DNA from: Ailurus styani
Taxonomy: Eukaryota; Chordata; Mammalia; Carnivora; Ailuridae
Assembly (NCBI GenBank): GCA_002007465.1
Contig: LNAC01000232.1
Span: 350,406 to 414,405, forward strand
Length of the DNA: 64,000 nucleotides
Direction of reading: 5' to 3'
This document shows, piece after piece, positions 42,610 to 54,600 of the stretch. Under the pieces are notes generated by a model. It worked only from the letters and a program-made list of their open reading frames with translations. It was not told where the DNA came from and did no database searches. How positions within the stretch are numbered: position 1 is the first letter of the stretch; each line of letters begins with the position of its first letter. The position numbers and the translations under genes were made by a program.

Positions 42610-45600
42610 GGATGAAAGACCCCGGGCCTGACCGGCAGCTCCGGCTCAGCCCCCCTCACTGGGTGCAGCCGCTGGGGGGCCACCCCGCTCGGGGGCACAG
42701 CTCCCGCGGCCCCGCCAGCAGGCCTGGCCAGTGCCACTCCGGGGCTCCTCGGGTGGAAAGAGCTGCTCTGAAGCCACAGGCCCCAGCAAGGGATGGAGAA
42801 TTCCGGGTCGGACGGGCTTGACCTAAGGACCTATTTAATCTCTCTAGTGGGAAGAATTTCTCAAGCAGCCCAAACGCGCATTCCCGGAAAGAGGCCAGGA
42901 GAGCCTGAGAGACCGACCGCTCCCTGGCGGGGGGACGGGGCGGGCACGGGTGGAGGGCCGGACGACACACGCACCGACAGCAGCGGCTTGAGCTGCTCCA
43001 GCGCCTGGCGCACGAAGTGGCAGTGGGCCTCGGCGTAGCCGTGGACGCAGTTGGTGAAGAGCCCCTGGGCGAACTGGTGGAACTTGGGCAGCTCGTCCAG
43101 CAGCTGCGCGTTCAGGGCCTCGTAGTTGTTCCGGGCCGACTGCAGCTCCTCCAGAGTCTTCTTGTCCTTCAGCTTCTCGGCGCGTTCCGTGCAGTTGTAG
43201 AAGTCCAGGAGCTTATCGAAGCGTTTCTGCACCAGCTTGTGGGGCCCCGTGAACATGCTCAGCAGCTGATTGAGGGGAGAGATGACGAGCCGCTCTGTCC
43301 TCTCCTTCTGTGGGGACGAGAAAATCACATGGCTCAGCTGTTCTGTATCCCGTAATTACGGTTTTAAGGTAGCAGCAGGTTCAGGTGTACACCATAATGA
43401 CCCGGGATTTGTATAGACGGCAGCACGATCAGCACAGTAAGTCCAGTGAACACCCGTCACCGCATGTATTTGTCCTTCTCTGAAATACCCTGCACCGCCT
43501 GCTTTGCTCCTCACGCACAAGCTAAACCCATGCAGATCCAACGGCGTTCTACTTATCCAACACCAGATGGACTCACAGGTTTTATAAAACTTCTCAATGT
43601 ACAACCTTCACCTATCGTACACACAGGCCAAAGAGTCTGGAAAATATGCTGAGCCCTCCTTAGTGCCACCGCTGATAATGGGGCAGTCTGTCTGCTCTCG
43701 CCTCTTAGGTGCATAGGTCTACACGGTTTGAACTGAACTGAAGATGTAGTTGTTGCAGAGGTCTGTGGTAGAGAAGCCTTCATACACCCATCATACCTTT
43801 TCCAATCATAACTACTTGGTAACACCTGCTTCCACTTTCCAAAAGATTTTTCTCTTTAATTTGTTCTAGAAGGACAGACATCGAAGGGCAGGATATTGTC
43901 ACGTAAAGAACATAAATAGACACTTAGTACTTTACTTTTAGTAAGATGCTACTGTTGTAAATTCCTCAAGTGTGAATGAATGCTTTCTTTAGACTCAACA
44001 CAACCAGAAATTTCAAGAATCCTTCGAACCCCACTCATCTCTATCTCCTCACCGTCAAACAATCCCATATCTATTTTAAGAATTGCCAGAGCAAACTGGC
44101 TTTTAGTACCATCTTTATAAGGAAGCACATGCCATTTCAAAGATCCATTGGTTAACTTTGAAACTACTAAACATTCCTTTCTAAGTTAGTGCTCCTACAG
44201 TTGTTTTCTTTCTTCAGAGTTATCAACAGTGATTCCAGATGAAATTTCCCAGTTTTCCTCTGTCTCTTCAAACTAGACTGATCACAAGCTATAAAAAAAT
44301 CTCTTTGAATACCAGAGGCCCAACCTGTCCTTTTAACTAATTAAAAGCCATTGTTTTGAGTATAAAACTCTGATATGGATAGAGCTGGAGGACTGGTACT
44401 CCTGAAGCACATGGCACATCTCTATGGAATTAACTTTTCCACAAAGGGGATGTTCAAGAACCCTGGGAAGAAGGCCACCCTAGGAAAAGAGGGTTGAAGG
44501 AAGAGTCACTTACGAAATTTGTGAAGAGCTGGTCACTGATGTAGCGATGTACCTTCTCGAACTGCTCCAAGTCTCTGTGTCCCTTCTCCACGCACACATC
44601 CCACATGCTCACGGCGGCCACCACTTTCACACATGCCGATTCCTGGAGCCAGTTAGAAACAAGTGCAGTAAGATGGACTGAACTTTCTAGCCTTCACCGT
44701 TCACCCCGGATAGCAGAATGGGACAAAAGGAGTCCATAATTAAAAATTTTCTCTCTACCATAGTATTTTAGCTTTGAAATAGGTACACTCTTGTAAACTA
44801 TGTTTTATGAGGCACAGAGAAAAGCCTAAGACTCTTACTTATAGAAAAAAAATGGTGAGGGTTTTTGTCAGGTCTTAGCATTCCTTTATGTTCCTAATTT
44901 GAGCCCAAAATGATTCGTACAGGATCGTGGTAAAGAGTGATGACCTCTCCTCCTACAAGTGTCAGCTCATGGTATCATCTTCTCAAAGACAGCTGGCCAG
45001 GACCATGCAGATTACAGCCCCGCTTCCTGCACTCAGACACACCTGACTGCTCTGTCCTTTGTCGCTACAGACGGTATCACTTACTAATGTTTGCTCACTG
45101 ACTCTTATTTCCCCCCCACAACCCCCTAATAACACGTAAGCTCCAGGAGGGCAAAGGATTTTTGTCTGTTTTGTTTGCTGACTCAATTATCATTTGATGA
45201 CTAAATGAATAAATAAGTAAATGCAAAGAAAACTATTCCTGATGGATCCTGACACGTTTTAAATCCTAGGCTGTTTCCTCCAGCTACTTAAGCGATGCTG
45301 GGTTCTCTCCTTTTTTAGCTGAAGTTAGGGGAATGCCTATTATTTCTATATTAACCCAAATAAATTCTAAATGTACCCAAAACTCCCATTCATATATTTC
45401 AAGGGCAAATGAAGTCCCTAAGCACAAGACAGCAGTGTCTCATACATCGGTTTGACTTTATGACATTTATTTTATGACATTGGCAAACCTCTTGTCTTTA
45501 AGTCCTATGCCTGTATGTGGAGACATTGTGTTTCGTCAGAAGGATAAATTGTGTCATCTCCCTAATTCCTGCTGAGTGTAGAATGAATGTGAAACGTAAT

Positions 45601-48600
45601 GTCCTCTCATACTCTTTTAAAAACATGTGCTGAAGTCTCAAAATAGACTACATGCCAAGGTAGATACCACATACAGTCAATGTCCCTCAGCTTATATTCT
45701 TGCCAGCTCGCTCTCTCTCCGTGGATCCAGCTAATTTTCTTTGGCAGCGCTTTTCATTTTATGTCAGTGATGAAACCGTTCAACATCTCCTCCCTTCACG
45801 TCTGGTCAGCAGTCAGAATCAAACTGACCTGCCCATCAAATGGCTGTTCCTATTCCATTACGTCTTACCCACTGCCATGGAGATAGGCCTTTCAAGACCT
45901 GGGGACTCAGATATATGCTTGCTACACACTTAGAAAACATGGGGAGAAAACACCCAATAGGAGGGTATCGAAAGTAGAGTAATTGTAAAGGAAAGTCCTA
46001 GACCAGGAATACACTTGGGAGTTGTATCAACATTGTTTTTGCCAAATCACTCACTTTAAGCCAATGTGCTCTTAAGTTTTATAAACCCTAATTTTTACCT
46101 AATTATATACTTAAAACATGAAGGGAGAGAGTTTGCTGTTTAGAGGCATGTAGGAAATGTAGGGGGCAATTCAAATCATGGGGATTATTTAATAAATGAT
46201 GAAAAATTGGAAAAGCAGGTGGGAAAAAAAACAATCACACTGGATCCCTATCTCAACCTTATTACACTAAATTCCAGCTAGATCAATGACTTCAACTTTA
46301 AAAAATGAAATAATACTAAATACTAAAACCTGGGAGATACTTATTTCCTTGGAAGAGGAAAGAACTTTTCAAGTATGACACAGACCTACGAAGTCATAAA
46401 AGTTCAGACCATGCAAACCTAAAAATTTTCAACATGGGGAAAACATTTAAGCAAACTCAAAAGTCAACAAACTGAGGGAGAAATAGTTGTAAACCACCAT
46501 CATACACAAAGGGCTATTTTCTCAAACTATACGGAGGTACTACCAATCAATAAGAGAAAGATCATCAAATCAATAAATAAGGGCCTCAAGATATAGACAA
46601 ATCAACAGAAAAAGGAATATAATGACTTAAAGATAGGAAAATATCCTCTACTTCACTCATAAGGAATGCAAATTTAAAGTATACGGAAATAGCATTTTTA
46701 ACCTATCTTGCAAAGAGAAAACATTTTGATTGGGTTAACACTGTGTGTTAGTAAGGGATGGGGAAACCCTTTCCTACACGACCCACAGGGAGTCTTCCCT
46801 GCTACAGTGTCTACCTGCTGTATGATTCGGCTCAGCAAATCTAGTCCTCTGGTCTTCAGATACACTCACACAGATCAGAAAATGATGTATCCACAAGGAT
46901 ATTCCTTGTGACAATATATCTAATCGTTTGCCAACTAAAAATAAAAGTCCACCAATGGGAGACAAGTTAAACATGCTATGGCACATCCGTATCACTAAAT
47001 ACTGTGCAGTTGTTAAAAAAAAAAAAGGGCAGTTCTGTGTTACAGGTCTAGAATGACTTCCAAAACACTATTTATTATGTGCAAAACCCAAGATGCTCAA
47101 CAGTGTGTATCTCTCCTTTTCTTCTTCTCACACACACGTGATTATCTCCGATGAGATAAGAATCTGATAAATGCAGACTCTGTCTCTAGAAGGTGCCTAG
47201 GAGACGGGTTAGAGGAAGAATTATTTTCACGTTTTACTTATTCCTTTGGTACCTTTTGAATTTATACCATTTTCCTTAAAAAAAATTTTTTTTTAAGCAA
47301 GCAGAGGATCTCTTTTTAAGAAAACTGTTTCATAGGAAGAGATTGTCATGTGTGAGGGACAGGGTATGTGATATGCTTACATAAACACCATTCTGTGAAG
47401 CCCACAGGAGAAGGAGAGACCCGAACAGAAAGGAGTCTAGTCCCGCCTCTGACTGTGAAGCAAACACCGCCTGACCTCCTCAGCCCCTCCAGCTCTCCAG
47501 ACCCATTCACGATTCTAACAGCCTTGGAGGCCTTGCATACAGCAACTATATTAGATGGGAATTAACATTATTATGAGAATGCGTGCCTCCAATGGGAACC
47601 ATTCTCATACTATTTGATCTTCGAAATGATCTTGACAAAATTAACTGTGACAAGTGCTTCACAAACAACTGGACAGAGGGGACAGTAAGAACAAGGTAGT
47701 GGGAAGGTTAGTGAGTGCAAGAGGGAGGAAGGAAGGAAGGAGCCGGGGTGTTCTAGAATTCATTCAGCGTGCTCATCTTGTAAACACTGTCACCTCTTAA
47801 ATAACCTACAAGACCCCCAGGAACAAGTATGTCAGGACACAGTGGTTGTCTGAGTCCAGATTATTCAACACACATCCCATAATATGCTGATGAGCAGGAA
47901 AACGGACAGAATTCCACCCTGTGTAGGAGAGCACTGCCTTCTCTCACCCGGATATGCTGCAGGTAGAGAGACAGGTCTCGGATAAAAGACTTGATCAATC
48001 TTTCTTGCATCCGGAAGTTCTTTTCTGTTTCTTCAAATGCTTCATCTTTGATCTGTACAAAATAAACAAGTGCTGTTAGCAGATCTGGATTCTCCCTCAA
48101 TCTAGCCTATTGGCAAAAGTATCTTTCTTAAAAATATATTTCTCTAAATTTCAAGCCTTTGATGTTCCCCCAAATCATACTGAATTGAGTCAAACACCTC
48201 TACGTGACCTTGAAAGATCAAAATGCACGTGGGCCCTCCTGCCTTCTCACCTTAACTCCCCTGCTCCTGATGGGAAGACATGCTTTGCTCTGGTCAGGAT
48301 GCTCTCTTCCTGTCCCCGGTGACCACATTCGTTCACCCTGGTGCCTTGGCTCGAGCTGTCCCTTGCCTGGTATGTGCTCTCCTGTCCCTATGCCAAACTA
48401 TCCTGTTTCTTTGAGGCTTGGATTAAATCTCTTGTCAACATGAAGCTCGCTCACCTGCAACTCCTGTTTTCCTAAGTACAAGGGCATAGTGAGAACAAAC
48501 TGCAACACTTAGCGCCAGACTGTTTTCTAGCTGCTGCTCCACACTGGCTGCAGGCTGCATGTATGCTATAGAATGAAGCCTGGTCTATGCTATAGAATGA

Positions 48601-51600
48601 AGTCTGGTGATCTGCTCTCAGCGATGTGGACAAATGTTTACAAATTACTCTTCTCAGACTTCACATTTTTTAAATTTGTGACGTGTTGAACTACAGTGAT
48701 CTCTTAAATCCCTTCCAGCTTCATGTCTACAAATTGATCTCCCCAAATACATCACAAGCTCCTCATGGGTGTCGAAAACCACAATAACTATTACATCGTG
48801 ACCGACTTGGCCTCCTGATTTGCCTTTGCACACACCACCATAAGCCGCTCACCACGGCACAGGGGGAGGGCTGGGTGGGAGGATTCACATGCACAGTAGC
48901 TGCCGGGTCCTGTATCCACCAGCTGGCAAACACTGAAAGAGGTACTAAGGGGGAATCATGCCAATCAATACCATGCAGGAACCCCGCGATGTGGAACCCC
49001 ACGATGTGGAACCCCGAAACTCTGCTGAAGATGTGCCAAGCCTTCAAGGGTGGGAATCTCACCTGTGGAGCAAAGCCGGTCAGGTGCTTCAGGTGACTGC
49101 TAACGCGGTTGGACTTCTTGATGATGGAATGGATGTTCAGTTTGGAAATTTTCTCCATGAGGCTGTCTTCATCGCCCTTTCGGTACTTGAGGACTAGGAA
49201 GTAAGTCAAGAAAGCCCTTCTCTGAGCATGGACAAAACGAGCCACAAAATGAGATCAACAACCCAAACTACAGCTAGTGCTTGTTTCCAATGAGCTTATA
49301 ACTGAGTAGAGACAACACATGAATACAAATCAACATTAGGGACAGACAGGCTACTTGACGAAGCACAGAGATGGTGCAGCCTAGAGGTGGTTAGGAGGAA
49401 AGGGAGCAGAGGGGTCAGGAGAAGAGTCTAAGATTTGGAGTCCAGGACACCTCTGAGCTCAATGGCCGGGTCCGTCATCTCATCAAGGTGTAGCCTTCCA
49501 GAAGTCACTTAACTCCTCCGAGCCTCATTTTCTTCTCCAATAAAATGTAGGAAGGAATACTACTTGCTTTATAAGACCATCTTAAACAATCTCATGTACA
49601 AATGAGATATTTACATCCAATTGTCTCACACAGTAAAATGCTATACAGGAGTCATGTGATCAATGACCATGTCATACCTTAGGCACAATCTCTAGAAAAG
49701 TCTAGAGACATCAAAAGGGTCACAGGGAGAAGATTGGCACACTTTGTTGTTGTAGGAGATGAAGACATCACATTAGGAGATACAAACCAGAAAGGGAGAC
49801 AAACCATAAAAGACTCCTAATTGTAGGAAACAAACTGAGGGTTGCCGGAGGGGAGTGGGTGCGGGGATGGGATAACTGGGTGATGGGCATTAAAGAGGGT
49901 ACTTGATTTAATGAGCACTGTGTATTATATGAGACTGATGAATCACTGAACTCTACTTCTGAAATTAATAATACACTATATGTTAACTACCTGAATTTAA
50001 ATTTTAAAAAGGGGGTGCCTGGGTGGCTCAGTCGGTTAGGCAATTGCCTTCGGCTCAGGTCATAGTCCCGGAGTCTCAGGATGGACCCCCACCTCAGGCT
50101 CCCTGCTCAGCTCCCTCCGACCCTCCCCACCTCATGCTCTCTCACTCTCTCTCTCAAATAAATAAATAAATAAATTTTAAAAATAGAGGGGGAAGAAAGG
50201 AGATAGGAACCAAGACAAAGGGCTAGAGGGCCTGAGGGCTTTAAGAGCACGGCCAACATTGCATCCCAATGTGGCCACTGTGGTGGGCAGAAAGTAGAGA
50301 AAGAGGTTACTATATTGTAGATTCTTTGAGGACGTGACTAACAAATCAGTTTAGCAAGGTCACCATGCTATACTCATCGGAGGTTCAACTTAGAGCCTCA
50401 CAAGAAGTCTGATGAAAGAGAAAAGACAGGTTCAGTTCCTTCCACATTATAAAGAAAACGCTGGGTGGTTTGCAACTGACTACACAGCACTGGGGGCGGT
50501 GCTCAGACCAGAGCGGCGTCACGTGATCCAGAGACTGGGCAAACTGGGGTTTTTTGAAAGAGGAAAGTCCTAACCTGAGTGGAACTAGTAAAACATCCAA
50601 CATGACATGCAGGAAAGCAAGTCTAAGGGTTGAAAGGCTTGCCTTCCATGAGCGGAGACAGTAATCACCAGCAACTGAATGAGCCACACACTCTGTATCC
50701 TTCGGAAAGACTCATTGCTACAAGCTTGACCACAGGCGCCTTACTTCCAATATTCCACTGCTTTTTCATAGCCCATTTCCCCCCATTCTGCCACCGTGTC
50801 TACAGCAGAGACCTATTACCCACCCTCTGCCTTGCCCATCTCTGGTGAAGGAATAATTCTTCTGGGGAAGAGAGCATTCTCAAGGGCATACCTCCTTCTC
50901 AGCAAGTACGCTTTCCTTACCCAGATCCTTTCGACGTTTATATTCATTAATGTTCACGTTGATCTCCTTCACTGCAAGGACTGCGCTGGTTAAGGGCGCT
51001 TTATCAGGGTGGGATTCTGGGGTGGAATTCAGCAGCTCCATGAGCAGCAGTGGGTAGCGCATTACTCTCTGGACGGGTTTGATGAGGAAGGAGCCCAGAT
51101 TAACGTAATTTGTGCATCCCCTGATACAGAAGGAAAAGGACTTTTAATCCAATGTCAATAACACAGGGCCTATTGGTAATGTTAGTGATTCTTAAATATA
51201 GCTCTGTTCTCTCACCCTCCTTTCCAATTTCATTCATTCAGCAAATATTTTCTGGGCACCTAATAAATACCAGGTACTGCTGTAGGTGCTAGGGATTTAG
51301 TAGTGGAAGGAGGCAGGCAACAAGCAAACACTGTAGCAAGTGTCATTTGGTGGTAAGCTCTATGGAGAAAAATACAGCAAAGGAGGTCTACTTCTAGGTT
51401 TCTGTCTATAAGGGAAGAAAACAAAGAAATGAGCTTGTGCATCAAGGGTGAGGGACTTACCATTCTGTGTACAGGCTCCTACAGGGCAGCGAGCATGAAA
51501 AGAAAACAGACAGCTGCTTAGGGGTAATGCTAAATGCCGGTTCTCACATTCTTCACAGAGTATATTAATTCAAGAAATGCCTATCACTTGGGCAGACAAA

Positions 51601-54600
51601 AAAAATCACATGGAATAAAGGGAAATTATGAATATCTATGGAGGCATATCTAGTCCATTAAAGAGTTATTTAAGTCCCTAACTTCGCTTTGATCTACTCA
51701 GACATATATTGTATCCTTGTAACCTAAGTCCAGGAGAATCTCACCTGAAGGTCAGAAATAGGTGAGTTGGGTCTTCTTACCTATGCTCTTATTTGTTTGG
51801 ACCAAACTATCTCCCAGGTTGCTTCTTACCTGAAATGCTAACTTAATACTTTGTATCTACAGATACGAAGTGGGAAGCCACTGAAGATTTTCAAGGGAAA
51901 AGGCAATATGATGAGAGAAGAGCAAGTTATATAACAGGACCTATACTAACACATCATTTATGATTAAAGTAAGATAGATGTCATAAGAAGTCCAGACCTA
52001 TGCACAAACTGACTTCTCAAAGGCAGAACTAAAGAATTATGATGGAAGCACACTGGGGACAAAGCTCCTACTTGAGATCTGCCAAGGAGTCCTGAAGGTG
52101 CTTCTGGATTTTCTCATCCTTCTCGTAGATTTCCAGCAGTGAAATGGCCTCATCATGATTCTGGCAGTAAACCTTATATGTTCCCTCAAGCTCGTCCCGG
52201 TGATCGAGAAACACAGGCCCTTTGGAATAACATACACATACAGCGTTTTTAGTAACTCTTCTCAGTAGTCTCAATGTAGACTGGATAACCAAACCAGTTA
52301 AATCCTATCACAAGAAATGATAATGAGACTAACCACCCAATTCATCATTTTCATGAAATAGCTCAAAATTATATTTATTTAAAACAAAATTTAAGAGAAC
52401 TGTGTCATCACGTATTTATTTTTCAGAGCAAGCACACATACAGCTGGTCCCAGAAACCGCCTCTGGTCCCTCCTCAGTCAGGCGGAGGTGTCTGCAAGCA
52501 CTCGCCACATAAGATCAGAACCATAAGGGCCCTTCCCTCTCTGAGCCCCAGGGAAACCACAGTGAGGAGGAGAATCCTTCCACAGCAACAGTTTCCAACT
52601 TTTTCTTTGTGCGTGAATTAAATACACAGGACTATAAATGAAGTTTATTATATTAAAATACCTATAATACTAAAAAATCCCAAATCTGACAGAGTAACAT
52701 GTGTACTTCTTCTTTATAAAGCATTAAACAGCAAAATGTAGCTGTAAATCTAAAAATCACCATAATGGCCCTTCCTCTGCCAGTTCCTTGGTTCTTCCTG
52801 CTTCAGCTTGTACTGCTCCTCAAGGTCCACTCACCCTTGAGGTCCTCTCATAAAACCTGATCCCGCTTAGGGCTGCCCTGCTAACTCTTCCTACCAGCTG
52901 CTCTGGGCAGAAACCCTCCATGGAACCCAAGTGCTTTCTCTACGATGTCACCTCTGTTCTTTATGTGGTGTCCTAGGGAACGTTCTATTTTTGCGTAGAT
53001 CAGTTTTCATTTACATTAAATCTACATCTTTAATTACTGCTCCTTTCTGTGAGAGAAGCTTGACTTTTTCCATAAACATCCCACTCACACCGCCCTCTCT
53101 GGGGCAGCCTCACTTCCTCAGTGAGGAAGGGAGCTCCCCGCACAGCTCAGTGGGCACAGATGGGCTGGCTGCCTTCCTGACCTTTGGAACACTTCAGGAG
53201 CCCTGACCACCATTATCTCTATATTGAATATCTGCCTGCCTTCTTCTCTTGCATTATTCCTTTGTACCCTTTTCCCACCAACATTTCCAGAACCGTCGTG
53301 ATCATGCTGTTGCTGACGTGTGTCCCTCCACTCACTGCTCTAACCTCCCCTGCTCTACACCAATCACCAGCTAGCCAAGCTACACCTTAATTTCCGGTGT
53401 CCTTCAAACTGTGGGTCACAACCCATAATTGGGTCATGTGATCTACTTTGTGGGTCACATTCAGCACTTTGGGGAACTAAAATGGCATAAAAAGAAAATC
53501 TCAGGCAATGTTGGACACAAAGCACAGACATACACACACACACACACGAATCCTGGGTCACGATGTAAAACAGATGTCTTTCTGTGAGGCAGGTGTAAAA
53601 TAATCTAAAATACTACATACCCAGAGTCTCCTGGTGCTTTTTTCTCATCTCCTTACTCAGCCAAGCCCTCACCAGATTCTGTCCTGCCTGCACTAGAATC
53701 CTTCCCCAGTCAGACTACTAATGCGAATTCCGTGCTGCCTTTGCCAGCACCCTGCATTACCTTGATTTTTTGCTGAGTTCTACCTCTCTCTGTATACTTT
53801 TTCCATTTCTATTCCTGGCTCATAGAACTGCTTGAAAGGTACATTGTTGGGGTTCAGTACATGTTGGGAGGGCTTAGTGTAGAACAGTTTGAATAAAAAA
53901 AAAATAAAGAATAAAAAAAAAAAGAACAGTTTGAATAATTCCCTACCACCTGTGTGATTTTTTTTAAAAAATGGAGATTGGGGCCCAGGGTAGAGAAAAT
54001 ATGTATGCAATTGCTGGTATATAATAAACTCTCTGGAAGGCAACAGAAGAAAACTATAACACTAGTAACACTGGGTGCTTCTGGTTTGAAGAGCTGGTGG
54101 CTAGGAAATGGGTGAGAGCCTTTTCATTAAGTAGCTCTTTGGAACTCTCTGTGTGCCATGGGAATGTATTAAAAATAAGCTAAATTAGAAATATATTAAA
54201 ATAAAAAAGAAATATATTCAAAAAAACTGGACTTCCCCAAAAATTGCTTATGCAATTCATGCCAATCTGCCCTTTACTAGTGGTTCACTAAAACTTTAAT
54301 TTGCCTATATTCTGTTCCTGTGTCCATTCCTCTCCCAGGTGAGTCAGGTAAATAGTGCTTAGTTTAAGCCAACATCATGATCCCATTCTCCTTTCCAGTG
54401 ATCAGCTTAAGCATATGCATGTGATCCAGTTCTGGCCAATGAGAAATAAAGAGAAATCTGATAGGAGAGCATTGGGAAAGCTTTGCTCACTCTTAAATGA
54501 CACAGGGTTACTTTTCCCTTCTGCTGGATGTTGTCATGGGTGTAGGGGGATGGCTAGAACTACAGTAGCATCTTGTGACCATAATTCTAGGAAAATACCA

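Larger units (their letters stand above)
48053..49062 (-). other. DNMBP: DNMBP intron (after exon at 49063)
   Basis: This 1.0 kb intron has two small tandem duplications (48562-48609 and 48978-49018) and no named repeat. Confidence 0.75.
49194..50920 (-). other. DNMBP: DNMBP intron (after exon at 50921)
   Basis: This 1.7 kb intron has a MIR relic (about 49435-49560), an L1 3' end (49775-50012) and a CAN-SINE (50014-50185). The rest is unassigned. Confidence 0.75.

Noticed and set aside
48978..49018. CRISPR-like short repeats
   Set aside because: The copies are directly adjacent with no spacers, and this is a mammalian genome. It is a minisatellite.
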